This document shows, one piece after another, positions 36,632 through 45,104 of a stretch of DNA of 64,000 bases. The first letter of the stretch is position 1. Each line of letters begins with the position of its first letter. The notes under the pieces are model-generated. The model did not search any database and had not been told where the DNA came from. It worked only from the letters and a program-made list of their open reading frames with translations. Location of the stretch: NCBI GenBank assembly GCA_024639455.1, contig JAHEIH010000008.1, forward strand, positions 1-64,000. Direction: 5' to 3'. A program made the position numbers and the translations under genes. The DNA comes from Cellvibrionales bacterium (GTDB taxonomy: Bacteria > Pseudomonadota > Gammaproteobacteria > Pseudomonadales > JAHEIH01).

Positions 36632-38455
36632 ATGGTCAACAGCTCACATTGTTGCGGTCGTTCACGCTCTAAGTATCGTTGGTGGTCTGTGGGGACGGTG
36701 TTATTCATCTTTGTTATCGCGGCGGGGGTCAGCAACAACAGTCGCGCTGAGATAGGCCCTGGCGCCCGGCCAGTGGGTTATGATTGGTCGCGCAGCCCTG
36801 TGTATGGTGTCAATGGCATGGCGGCCACTGCACAGCCGCTGGCCTCACAGGTGGCTATTGATGTGCTACAAGCCGGAGGCTCGGCGGTAGATGCGGCCAT
36901 CGCGGCTAACGCTGCACTGGGGCTCATGGAGCCTACGGGTAATGGCATTGGCGGCGACCTGTTTGCCATCGTGTGGGATGGTCAATCCCTCAGCGGTTAC
37001 AACGGTTCAGGCCGCTCACCCAAAGGGCAAACCTTGGCGCAATTATTACAGCGTATCGACGATATGAAGGCGAGTGGTAAACTCGCGGCGGACTACGAAG
37101 GCATTCCCTCTCATGGCAGTTTGTCGGTGACTGTGCCCGGTACTGTCGATGGTTGGTTCGCCTTGCACGATCGCTTTGGCAAATTGCCGATGCAACAGGT
37201 TCTGGCGCCAGCGATTAAATACGCCCATGAAGGCTTCCCCGTAAGTCCTGTGATTGCTTATTACTTCAGCGGCAATCTGCGCCGTTTTCAGCAAGTGGCG
37301 CCGATGGTAGAGGGTGTAGATAACGCCATGGCGACTTATTTTAAGGGTGAGCGCGCGCCGGTGGCGGGTGAGATTTTCCGCAACCCCGACTTGGGAAATA
37401 CCCTCAGTGCTATTGCGCAAGGCGGACGAGATGCGTTTTATAAGGGCGTGTTGGCCAAGCGCATGGATGCCTACTTGCAGCGCATCAATGCGCCATTACG
37501 TTACCGTGACTTTGCCGAACACCGCGGCGAGTGGGTGACGCCGCTGTCGGTCGATTACCGCGGTTACACTCTGCATGAACTTCCCCCCAATGGACAGGGC
37601 ATGGCCGCACTGCAAATGTTGAGCATTTTGAAGAATTTTGACCTTGCCAGTATGCCGCGCGATTCGGCCCAAGTTTTCCATCTCATGGTGGAGGCCAAGC
37701 GGCTCGCGTTTGAAGATATGGCGCGCTACTACGCCGATACTGATTTTGCTCAGATTCCCTATCAGCCGCTGTTGTCTGATGCCTATGGCAAGGCGCGGGC
37801 CGCGTTGATTGACCCCGCTAAGGCGATGCCGGACGTGGCAGCGGGTGAGGTGAAGCTTGAAGGCGAAGGCGACACGACCTATCTTACCGTGGCCGATGGC
37901 AATGGCATGATGGTATCACTGATTCAATCTAACTATCGCGGCATGGGTTCCGGTTTGGTGCCTGACGGCATGGGCTTTATGCTGCAAGATCGCGGTGAAC
38001 TGTTCGCTTTGCAGGAAGGGCACCCCAACGTTTATGCGCCTGGCAAGCGTCCCTTTCACACGATTATTCCCGCTTTTCTCAGCAAAGGCGGCAAGCCGGT
38101 CATGAGCTTTGGTCTAATGGGCGGTGGCATGCAGCCCCAGGGGCACGTGCAAGTTGTGGTGAATATGGTGGATTACGGTATGAATGTGCAAGAGGCCGGC
38201 GATGCGGCGCGCTTCTTACACGATGGTGGTCGCACCCCGGAAGCGCTGTCGTTTGACCCGCTTGGTACGCTACACGTAGAAACCGGTGTGCCGGCAGAGA
38301 CCGTGATGAAACTTCGCGCTATGGGGCATCAGGTGAAGGTCGATGACCGCGGGGTTATGTTTGGCGGGTATCAGGCCATTGCGATTGACCCCAGCAGCGG
38401 TGCTTATATCGGCGCTACCGAAATGCGTAAGGACGGCACGGTGGCGGCGTACTAG
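36632..38455 (+). CDS. Gamma-glutamyltransferase-like Ntn hydrolase
   Basis: 607 aa. A signal-anchor-like N-terminus (about 18-33, WSVGTVLFIFVIAAGV) precedes a GGT fold: MAATAQPLASQVAIDVLQAG (large-subunit start), PTGNGIGGDLFAIVW, and catalytic Thr415 in DTTYLTVADGNG, where autocleavage would split the chain. The usual TTHFSVVD of classical GGT is TTYLTVAD here, so the substrate may differ (acylase or amidohydrolase branch). ATG 36632 is chosen because GGAGG lies 6 bp upstream; an in-frame ATG exists at 36611. It shares CTAG with lrgB at the stops. Confidence 0.9.
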   Translation: MVNSSHCCGRSRSKYRWWSVGTVLFIFVIAAGVSNNSRAEIGPGARPVGYDWSRSPVYGVNGMAATAQPLASQVAIDVLQAGGSAVDAAIAANAALGLMEPTGNGIGGDLFAIVWDGQSLSGYNGSGRSPKGQTLAQLLQRIDDMKASGKLAADYEGIPSHGSLSVTVPGTVDGWFALHDRFGKLPMQQVLAPAIKYAHEGFPVSPVIAYYFSGNLRRFQQVAPMVEGVDNAMATYFKGERAPVAGEIFRNPDLGNTLSAIAQGGRDAFYKGVLAKRMDAYLQRINAPLRYRDFAEHRGEWVTPLSVDYRGYTLHELPPNGQGMAALQMLSILKNFDLASMPRDSAQVFHLMVEAKRLAFEDMARYYADTDFAQIPYQPLLSDAYGKARAALIDPAKAMPDVAAGEVKLEGEGDTTYLTVADGNGMMVSLIQSNYRGMGSGLVPDGMGFMLQDRGELFALQEGHPNVYAPGKRPFHTIIPAFLSKGGKPVMSFGLMGGGMQPQGHVQVVVNMVDYGMNVQEAGDAARFLHDGGRTPEALSFDPLGTLHVETGVPAETVMKLRAMGHQVKVDDRGVMFGGYQAIAIDPSSGAYIGATEMRKDGTVAAY

Positions 38456-39159
38456 AAAAACCACACCACGAGTAGCGGCAGGGCCACGGCGATGAACGCG
38501 CCCGCGAGGCCCATGCCGAGACTGGCAAAAGCCCCAGCGACAGGGCTTATATCGAAGGCGCGGGTGGTTCCCGTCCCGTGCGACACCAAGCCCAGGGTAA
38601 AACCCATCACTCGCTCATCGTTTATGCCCAGCAGTCTAAAAATAGGCGGGCCAAAGATCACCCCTGTTAGACCGGTCACCATCACCGCGGCGGCGGCCAC
38701 CGTACCACTGCCACCAAATTGTTCCGCTAAGGCATACGAAATAGGGGTGGTGACCGTTTTGGGCAGTAGCGACATCAACGTGCTGTGATTGGCCCCCGCC
38801 ACATAGGCGATCAGCACAGCGATGGCGGTGGCTAGGCTGGCACCTAGTACGGTCGACAACAGCGTGCCAAGCATCATGCTACGAATACGACGTAATTGCT
38901 GAAACAGCGGTACTGCCAAGGCCACGGTGGCGGGCCCAAGCAAAAACATAAGGATTTCAGTGTTGGCAAAGTATTGGCGATAGTCGATATCCAGCAGGAC
39001 GAGTATTACGCCGATTGCGCTGGGCGACCAAATGAGAGGGTGGAGTATGGGTAGCCGCTTGGCACGCTGATAGAGTGCGTTGAAGCCTAGGAATAGGCAC
39101 ACGGTTAGGGTTAGCGCAAACAGCGGGCTGTCGAGTAGTTGTTGCGAAATCTCAAGCAT
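38452..39159 (-). CDS. lrgB: LrgB/CidB family membrane protein
   Basis: 235 aa, several membrane helices. LrgB motifs: LLPKTVTTPISYALAEQFGG, AAAVMVTGLTGVIFGPPIF and GFTLGLVSHGTGTTRAF. The LrgAB/CidAB system is tied to murein hydrolase control and, in several bacteria, to pyruvate or overflow-metabolite uptake. ATG 39159 (MLEISQQLL) or 39165 overlaps the lrgA stop. Follows dsbB-lrgA in one unit. Confidence 0.93.
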   Translation of the reverse strand: MLEISQQLLDSPLFALTLTVCLFLGFNALYQRAKRLPILHPLIWSPSAIGVILVLLDIDYRQYFANTEILMFLLGPATVALAVPLFQQLRRIRSMMLGTLLSTVLGASLATAIAVLIAYVAGANHSTLMSLLPKTVTTPISYALAEQFGGSGTVAAAAVMVTGLTGVIFGPPIFRLLGINDERVMGFTLGLVSHGTGTTRAFDISPVAGAFASLGMGLAGAFIAVALPLLVVWFF

Positions 39160-39508
39160 GGCCATCGTCTTCGGCTGGAATAATGGCGCGCAACACAAGA
39201 CCGACGACGATCAAGGCTATCAACGTACCGACAAAGCTGGTAAGGATAAAGGCGGTCCACTGCCCATCGAAGTCGGCACCCAGGAAAAAAATGCCCACCG
39301 TCGTTGGGACAAATAATAGCGCTAGATTTTGAATCAATGGGGTGCTCGCCTGCTGCAGGCTGTCGCTCATTTCACCGCGTACCACCAAGAAGGCAAACAG
39401 CAAAAACATGCCTAGCACCGGGCCTGGCACGAGAACGCCGAGCGCGAGTTTAAGGATTTCCCCTAGACACTGAAATAGTAGTAAGCAGGCGAATCCTTTA
39501 AGCCACAT
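39152..39508 (-). CDS. lrgA: LrgA/CidA family holin-like protein
   Basis: 118 aa, four predicted membrane helices. LrgA motif GVLVPGPVLGMFLLFAFLV and the C-terminal FVPTTVGIFFLGADFDGQW are clear. It pairs with LrgB, whose start overlaps its stop. Its ATG (39508) shares bases with the dsbB stop (TAATG), so translation is coupled to dsbB, an unusual partner. Confidence 0.92.
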   Translation of the reverse strand: MWLKGFACLLLFQCLGEILKLALGVLVPGPVLGMFLLFAFLVVRGEMSDSLQQASTPLIQNLALLFVPTTVGIFFLGADFDGQWTAFILTSFVGTLIALIVVGLVLRAIIPAEDDGHA

Positions 39509-40011
39509 TACTGACGACGCAACATTTGCCAAAGGTTAACGCCGCACAGGCCGATAAAGGCCACTAGCGTCCAGCCGGGGATGCTCAAACCCATGAAGGT
39601 CCACACTACCTCGGCGCAGTTGCCATCGCCCTGCAGCATCACGCGCAGCGTGTCGGCTAAGGGAAAGGTTTCCAACATATATTCGAGGCTTGGGCCACAG
39701 GCGGGGACTTGGTCTTCGGGCAAGCTTTGCAGCCAAAGTTGGCGACTTGAAATAGCGCCACCGAGAATTGCTAACAACGCGCCTAGACCGGCGTAAACGC
39801 GGCGCATGACACCCGCAGGGTGGTGTAAAAAGGCCATGGTAGCCACCACGCCCACCGCCATGATGGCGACGCGCTGAGTCATACACAGTGGGCAGGGTTC
39901 AAGCCCCATGCTGTGCTCCATGTAAAGAGCAATGCCGATCAACACGGCACAGCCAGCGGCAATAATGAAGTTGCTAAGGCGAATTGGAAAAATTGACGCT
40001 ATGCTAGACAT
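39508..40011 (-). CDS. dsbB: Disulfide bond formation protein DsbB
   Basis: 167 aa, four membrane helices. It reoxidises DsbA and passes electrons to quinones. First cysteine pair CPLC (Cys40, Cys43) in LEPCPLCMTQRVAIMAV, second pair Cys105 (VPACGPS) and Cys132 (GNCAEV). The frame stays open to 40173, but ATG 40011 (MSSIASIFP) places the first helix correctly. First gene of dsbB-lrgA-lrgB. Confidence 0.95.
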   Translation of the reverse strand: MSSIASIFPIRLSNFIIAAGCAVLIGIALYMEHSMGLEPCPLCMTQRVAIMAVGVVATMAFLHHPAGVMRRVYAGLGALLAILGGAISSRQLWLQSLPEDQVPACGPSLEYMLETFPLADTLRVMLQGDGNCAEVVWTFMGLSIPGWTLVAFIGLCGVNLWQMLRRQ

Positions 40012-40039
40012 ACTCGATTCACTTTTAAACGGATGGGCC

Positions 40040-40069
40040 ATTATAGCCCGAAACTTTGATTTCTGAGAC
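40040..40069 (-). promoter_or_regulatory. Candidate promoter of dsbB-lrgA-lrgB
   Basis: Perfect minus-strand -10 TATAAT (40045-40040) inside a small palindrome GGGC-CATTATA-GCCC (40035-40049). The -35 is weak (GTCTCA, 18-bp spacer). It lies in the 61-bp divergent gap facing the FliL-like gene. Confidence 0.4.
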
Positions 40070-40072
40070 CCT

Positions 40073-40495
40073 ATGTCCCGATTTGCACCATTCACACTGC
40101 TAATGTTGTTAGCCTGTTGGCTCAGCGTGGCGCACGCGCAGGAGGAGGGAGAGCCCGCCGGTCCTGCTACCATGTATTACGAAATCGACCCGGCCTTCGT
40201 ACTCAATTACGGCAATGGCACCAACGGTCGCTTAAAGTTCATGCGTGTGGAGCTCACCCTGCGGCTCAACACCCGTGGCAGCGTAATAGGCGATGTCAAT
40301 TTGCACATGCCAGCCATTCGCCACGCCATCATTATGTATCTCAGTAAACAAAGCGCTAAACGCATTAACGACGCCACCCAGCGCGATGCTATTCGGCTCG
40401 AGTTGCTGCGCGAAGTACAGATCGTATTAGCTGAAGCAGGAACTACCGAAGGGGTAGAGGACCTGCTCTTCAACGCTTTTATTGTGCAACGTTAA
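40073..40495 (+). CDS. Exported FliL-like protein
   Basis: 140 aa. Signal peptide (MSRFAPFTLLMLLACWLSVAHA) followed by a FliL-like periplasmic domain: MYYEIDPAFVLNYGN, KFMRVELTLRLNTRG, VNLHMPAIRHAIIMYLS and the C-terminal LREVQIVLAEAG, with a final LFNAFIVQR. Classical FliL is anchored by an N-terminal membrane helix beside the stator; here the hydrophobic segment ends in AHA-Q, a cleavable signal. No flagellar gene is near. Its 3' end overlaps gshA by 17 bp. Confidence 0.85.
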   Translation: MSRFAPFTLLMLLACWLSVAHAQEEGEPAGPATMYYEIDPAFVLNYGNGTNGRLKFMRVELTLRLNTRGSVIGDVNLHMPAIRHAIIMYLSKQSAKRINDATQRDAIRLELLREVQIVLAEAGTTEGVEDLLFNAFIVQR

Positions 40496-42065
40496 GGTCG
40501 TAATTATCCCGGAAGTAACGCTGCCAGAACGCCTCAAAACTTTCGGTGTCCTTCTCTTCAATGTTGCGTTGGCGTTGTAGCGAGGCGAGAGTTTCCTGTT
40601 CGAAAAAAGCGGTTTTATCAGCGCTTAGGGGTTCGCTTCGGAACAGGGCGGCGTGAGCATCAGCGAGATCCATAGCGAATCTAAAATAGGAAATATCCTT
40701 GTTCTTGATGTCGCTAATAATGCGTGCCGAGGGGGTACAGTCTGGATCTTCGACCTTGCAACGCTGCTCGTAAATAGCGCGTTGCATGGTGTCGTTGTCA
40801 ATGCCAAGTTCGTTCGCTAATGAAGCGATATCATCGAGCATGTCAGACGCCCAGTGGGTCACTGCCACCTCGCAGTAGTCGCGGGTGCTGTCCACCAATG
40901 TTGCTCCGGGCGCGCGGCCTTCGTTGACGATGCGGCGACGGTTCTCGGTAAAGCTCTGGTATTCACGTTCATCGCAGTATGGGCTTTCTTTTAATAAGCA
41001 AAAGAGCAGGAAGGCATCGATGAAGTGAATTTGAGTGGCATCGATGCCCAGTGGTAAATAGGGATTGACGTCGATACAGCGCACCTCGATGTACTCAATG
41101 CCACCGCGGCGCAGTGCCGCCGTCGGTGTCTCGCCAGAGGCGGCGGTGCGTTTGGGGCGGATGGTCGAGTAGAATTCGTTTTCGATTTGCAGCAGGCTCT
41201 CGTTCAGTTGCAGAAAGTTACCCTCGCCATCGCGACTGCCAATGGCTTGATAGGCAGGCACAGGATCTTGAATCGCTGCCACCAAGTCGTCGCAGTAGCG
41301 ATCTAGATGGTTGTAACACACGCTGAGGTTTTCCTGCGCGTTACTGGTATAGCCCAAGTCGCCCATGCGCAATGAGGTGCCAAAGAGCAGGCCATAGGTG
41401 CCGTGATCGATAGCTGTTAAATGGTGCTCGCGGTCACCGAGGAAGGACTTACACACGGCCGGTGAGGCGCCAAATAAATAGATCAACAACCACGAGTAGC
41501 GACGGAAGTTACGGATTAACCCGAGGTATTTTTCATCGATGAAGGCCTGTCGTTTACCGCTGTAGCCCTGCTCGGCGATCAGCGCGTCCCAGAAAGCATC
41601 GTCGACAGAAAAGTTGTAGTGGATGCCGGCTATGGTTTGCATCAAGCGGCCATAGCGATTACCCAGGCCAATGCGGTAGATCTCTTTTAACTGGGCGATA
41701 TTTGAGCGGCCATAGCGGGCAATGGGGATGTTGTGATCACCCGGCAGAATACATGGCATGCTGGCTGTCCACAGCAGTTCTTCGCCGATGTTGGCGTAGG
41801 TAAAGCGATGAACATCGTCTAACACTTGCAGCACGTCATTCGCGCTGGCGCCCACGGGGGTAATAAACTCCAGCAGCGCTTCCGAGAAGTCGGTGGTGAT
41901 ATGGCTATGAGTAAGGGCCGAACCCAGTGCCGTTGGATGGGGCTGCTGGGATAGTTGGCCACTGGGTTCAAGGCGCAGAGTTTCCTTCTCGATGCCGCGC
42001 TGCAGGCTGGCTGAAACCGGCTTGCCAAGCCGTGCGGCGAGGGCGGCAGGGGATACGATAGTCAA
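40479..42065 (-). CDS. gshA: Glutamate-cysteine ligase GshA
   Basis: 528 aa, gammaproteobacterial type. First step of glutathione synthesis (ATP-dependent). Conserved: GIEKETLRL, the DFSEALLEFITP block, MPCILPGDHNIPIARYG, IEYIEVRCIDVNPYLPLGI. The start is TTG 42065: there is no in-frame ATG nearby, GAGGA lies 6 bases upstream, and it begins 2 bp after the diguanylate cyclase stop. Last gene of moaA-dgc-gshA. Confidence 0.95.
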   Translation of the reverse strand: MTIVSPAALAARLGKPVSASLQRGIEKETLRLEPSGQLSQQPHPTALGSALTHSHITTDFSEALLEFITPVGASANDVLQVLDDVHRFTYANIGEELLWTASMPCILPGDHNIPIARYGRSNIAQLKEIYRIGLGNRYGRLMQTIAGIHYNFSVDDAFWDALIAEQGYSGKRQAFIDEKYLGLIRNFRRYSWLLIYLFGASPAVCKSFLGDREHHLTAIDHGTYGLLFGTSLRMGDLGYTSNAQENLSVCYNHLDRYCDDLVAAIQDPVPAYQAIGSRDGEGNFLQLNESLLQIENEFYSTIRPKRTAASGETPTAALRRGGIEYIEVRCIDVNPYLPLGIDATQIHFIDAFLLFCLLKESPYCDEREYQSFTENRRRIVNEGRAPGATLVDSTRDYCEVAVTHWASDMLDDIASLANELGIDNDTMQRAIYEQRCKVEDPDCTPSARIISDIKNKDISYFRFAMDLADAHAALFRSEPLSADKTAFFEQETLASLQRQRNIEEKDTESFEAFWQRYFRDNYDLNVAQ

Positions 42066-42067
42066 TG

Positions 42068-43972
42068 TTATTCCTCGTCGCTAGATGTTTTTATCGGGCG
42101 GTAGGTATGAACCTGGCCGCGCTTGTGTTCTTTGGCGTGGTGCAGGGCAACAACGACGCGGTTGATCAGTTCTTCCGTAGCGGTGCTATCTTCGTTTGGT
42201 ATGGTGGCTTGCACACCGGCTGTCACCGAAAACCCAATGGATTGGCCGCCAATTTCTAGCGCTTCATTATGGATGTGAGCCAAAAATTGCTCGGCCATAG
42301 CGGTCGCTTCTGTAAGGTCGCAGTCAGGCAACAACAACACAAACTCATCACCGCCATAGCGTGCGGCGATATCACTTTGACGGCGCACGCTGTCACCGAG
42401 CTTGTGGGCAAAGTGGAACAGCCACTGATCGCCAGCCGCACGTCCAAAGTCGCGGTTGACGATTTTAGAACCGTCCATATCGAACAGGATGAGCGCCATC
42501 GGGCGCTGTTCACGCAGGCAGCGACTCCACTCGATATTGAGCTGGTTTTCAAAATAGGCACGACTGTAAATACCGGTGGTCTTGTCGACAAAGGTGGCTG
42601 CCTGAAGTTCTCCGCGCACTGACATCAGCTCTTTCTGCTGTTGTCGTAGATCGCGAGTTTTGCGCGAAATCTCTTCTTGCAAGTGTTCCGATAAGAAGCG
42701 AGATTCGTTAAGCGCATTATTAAAGCGCAGCCCAATGAATTGGCTCTGTAGGAAAACAAACATAACAACCGCCACTTGAATAGCTAAGCGCGATTCGTTG
42801 TGAAGGGTATAGCTGAGTGGTTGCAGTAGCATGGCGATGCCCAGCGCCATCAAACCGACCAATAGCCACAGCGATCCCGGTTCTCGGTACTGCCATGCGC
42901 GGTAAGCTTCGAGAATACTGCGGAACATATTGTAGGTGAATAATGCCGCCAAAACCGGCGCAAAAAGCGTGAAATCTGCTGCTGAGAAGAATAGGATGAA
43001 CACGCCAAACAACCACAATACCATGCGTTGATAGCGCTCTAATTTGCTTTCATTGCGACGTTTAAGCGCGCCTAGGCAAAGCCGGTGCAATGCCGGGGCA
43101 AAAAATAGTAAACCTAGATAGCGCAGTTTGTAGTGCAGCTCAAAACTCGTGCTCGATGGGTCAGGGAACAACACTTCCAACATCGACTCGGATGAAATGA
43201 AGAACACCGCGCCGGTAACGCAAACGGCGATCAGCCACTTGCTAGATGATTCGATGGGGTTTTGGATGCTGAGACCTAGGCTGTAAAGTCCGACGCCAAG
43301 AAGAATGCCCAGTGTCATCATAGTGGTGGCGACGGTTTGCAGTTCCGAGGTTTTGAGTGCGGCAGCTGTGCCGAGTTCGATGCGGTCGCAGATACCGCCG
43401 TCACGCAAGTGGAAATTACTGACGTTGATCACCAGTATCGACTCGCCGCGCAGGTCGGTAGGTAAGTTAATGATGACCGGGCGGATGTGAGGCACGGTGT
43501 CGCTGTCGTCGTTACCGGGGGTGCCCACCTGCCCCAGTTGGCGCCATTGGCCGTTGCTGTCACGCAGCTGAATGTCAGCACTAGAGCAGATACGGTTAAG
43601 GTGCAGCGCTAAGGGGCGCTCGGGAAGGTGGTTAATGGTCAGTGCGTAGCCGGCGTGCCCCATGTTGCTGAAGACCCAGCGTTCGCTGTCATTTTGGGGT
43701 ACGCCCCACAGGTCTGGAATTTCACGGGTCGTGGTGATGCTGTCAACGTTGTCGGGGGTGATTTTAACGCCGGGGCTATAGCGCCACATGCCATTCAAGT
43801 TGAGAATGGGATGGCGACCAATATGCCATTGCTGCAGATTGAGGACGCCGTTGTCGACCCGCGGTTCGACAGCAAATGTGGAGTCATTGGCAAACGCTGG
43901 TGGGACGAGTGCCAACAACATCAAAACGATGATCGCGCTGGCGCGTTGCAGTGTGCGTAGGCAGTGGTCCAT
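42068..43972 (-). CDS. 7TM-DISM diguanylate cyclase
   Basis: 634 aa. Signal peptide (to AFA-NDS), a periplasmic beta-sandwich sensor region (about 25-190), seven membrane helices of 7TM-DISM type (about 200-410), a short coiled coil, then a GGDEF domain. The active site YGGDEFVLL is intact, and an RxxD inhibitory site (RQSD) sits exactly five residues before it. It should make c-di-GMP under product inhibition. ATG 43972 is preferred over the open frame to 44032. It lies between moaA (56 bp) and gshA (2 bp). Confidence 0.92.
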   Translation of the reverse strand: MDHCLRTLQRASAIIVLMLLALVPPAFANDSTFAVEPRVDNGVLNLQQWHIGRHPILNLNGMWRYSPGVKITPDNVDSITTTREIPDLWGVPQNDSERWVFSNMGHAGYALTINHLPERPLALHLNRICSSADIQLRDSNGQWRQLGQVGTPGNDDSDTVPHIRPVIINLPTDLRGESILVINVSNFHLRDGGICDRIELGTAAALKTSELQTVATTMMTLGILLGVGLYSLGLSIQNPIESSSKWLIAVCVTGAVFFISSESMLEVLFPDPSSTSFELHYKLRYLGLLFFAPALHRLCLGALKRRNESKLERYQRMVLWLFGVFILFFSAADFTLFAPVLAALFTYNMFRSILEAYRAWQYREPGSLWLLVGLMALGIAMLLQPLSYTLHNESRLAIQVAVVMFVFLQSQFIGLRFNNALNESRFLSEHLQEEISRKTRDLRQQQKELMSVRGELQAATFVDKTTGIYSRAYFENQLNIEWSRCLREQRPMALILFDMDGSKIVNRDFGRAAGDQWLFHFAHKLGDSVRRQSDIAARYGGDEFVLLLPDCDLTEATAMAEQFLAHIHNEALEIGGQSIGFSVTAGVQATIPNEDSTATEELINRVVVALHHAKEHKRGQVHTYRPIKTSSDEE

Positions 43973-44028
43973 TGCTAGATTCCAGTTCGGCGTGAGCCGT
44001 TTAATTGTATGCCAGTGTGAGGAACAAA

Positions 44029-45018
44029 TCACCCGCCGGTTGCATTCATGAAGCGCACGATGTCTACCGGCGCGTCCAGATCAAAATGGTGCTTCTCGGG
44101 TTTGCTCGACATCGCACCGATGATGGCCGCTTTCAGTGCGGGTAGTGTGTCCCCTTCGCCGCGTACGATGGCGCGTAAATCAAGCGCGTCTTCATTGCCT
44201 AAGCAGAGTAATAGTTTGCCTTCGGCCGTCACGCGGACGCGGTTACAGGCGCCGCAAAAATTATTGCTGTGCGGTGATATGAACCCCACGCGGCTGAGGC
44301 TATCGGCCATGCTAAAGTAGCGCGATGGACCGCCGGTGTGGTGGTCGCTCGCGGTCAGCGGGTAGCGGCTTTCAATGATCGCGCGGATATCATCGCTTGG
44401 CATAAAGGCCAGCGCGCGGTCGTGCTCAACAATGGTACCGAGCGGCATTTCTTCGATGAAGCTGATGTCGATAGCGCGTTGACGGGCAAAATCGACCAGG
44501 TCGAGAATTTCGTCGTCGTTGCGCCCGCGCAGTACTACCGCGTTAATTTTAAGGCCCTTAAAGCCCGCCTCAATCGCGGCGTCGATGCCGTCAATCACCG
44601 TGGCGACATCGCCGGTGCGCGTCAGTTGTTTAAAGCGCTCGGGTTGCAGGCTGTCCAGACTGACATTGATGCGTTGTACGCCGGCACGCTTTAGCTCGGG
44701 CGCGTAGCGGCGCAATTTTGAGGCGTTGGTCGATAGGCAAAGTTCGCGCAGGCCTTCGATGGCGGCGATTTTCTCGACGGCGTGCACGATGTCTTTGCGC
44801 ACCAGGGGTTCTCCGCCGGTGAGGCGTATCTTTTCGACGCCTAGCTCGACAAAGGCACGCGCTACTAACGACAGTTCTTCAAAGCACAGCACGTCTTTGC
44901 GCGGTACAAAGGTCATGTCTTCAGCCATGCAGTAGACACAGCGAAAATCGCAGCGATCCGTAACGGAAAGCCGCAAGTAGGTAATTTGTCTGCCAAAACT
45001 ATCGCTAAGCTGATTCAT
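44029..45018 (-). CDS. moaA: GTP 3',8-cyclase MoaA
   Basis: 329 aa radical-SAM enzyme for molybdenum cofactor synthesis, converting GTP to 3',8-cyclo-GTP. N-terminal cluster Cys23, Cys27, Cys30 (RCDFRCVYC); C-terminal cluster in FCGACNRVRVTAEGKLLLC; the chain ends in GG, needed for activity. No other moa gene is in the window. A candidate -10 ends only 6 bases before the ATG, suggesting a leaderless message. Confidence 0.96.
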   Translation of the reverse strand: MNQLSDSFGRQITYLRLSVTDRCDFRCVYCMAEDMTFVPRKDVLCFEELSLVARAFVELGVEKIRLTGGEPLVRKDIVHAVEKIAAIEGLRELCLSTNASKLRRYAPELKRAGVQRINVSLDSLQPERFKQLTRTGDVATVIDGIDAAIEAGFKGLKINAVVLRGRNDDEILDLVDFARQRAIDISFIEEMPLGTIVEHDRALAFMPSDDIRAIIESRYPLTASDHHTGGPSRYFSMADSLSRVGFISPHSNNFCGACNRVRVTAEGKLLLCLGNEDALDLRAIVRGEGDTLPALKAAIIGAMSSKPEKHHFDLDAPVDIVRFMNATGG

Positions 45019-45024
45019 TTGCGC

Positions 45025-45052
45025 ATAATAGCAGATAAATGAGCGCTGGCAG
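45025..45052 (-). promoter_or_regulatory. Candidate promoter of moaA-dgc-gshA
   Basis: Minus-strand CTGCCA (45052-45047, 4/6), a 16-bp spacer and TATTAT (45030-45025, 5/6). The predicted start site falls at or next to the moaA ATG (45018), implying little or no 5' leader. Confidence 0.4.
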
Positions 45053-45104
45053 ATATGTCACTAGACGCCGACTTACGCAGAAACGACGCATTAAAAGGAG
45101 TGTG

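Noticed and set aside
42068-45018. Frameshift or fusion between the diguanylate cyclase and its neighbours
   Set aside because: moaA, the cyclase and gshA are each full length with intact termini; the close spacing is ordinary operon packing.
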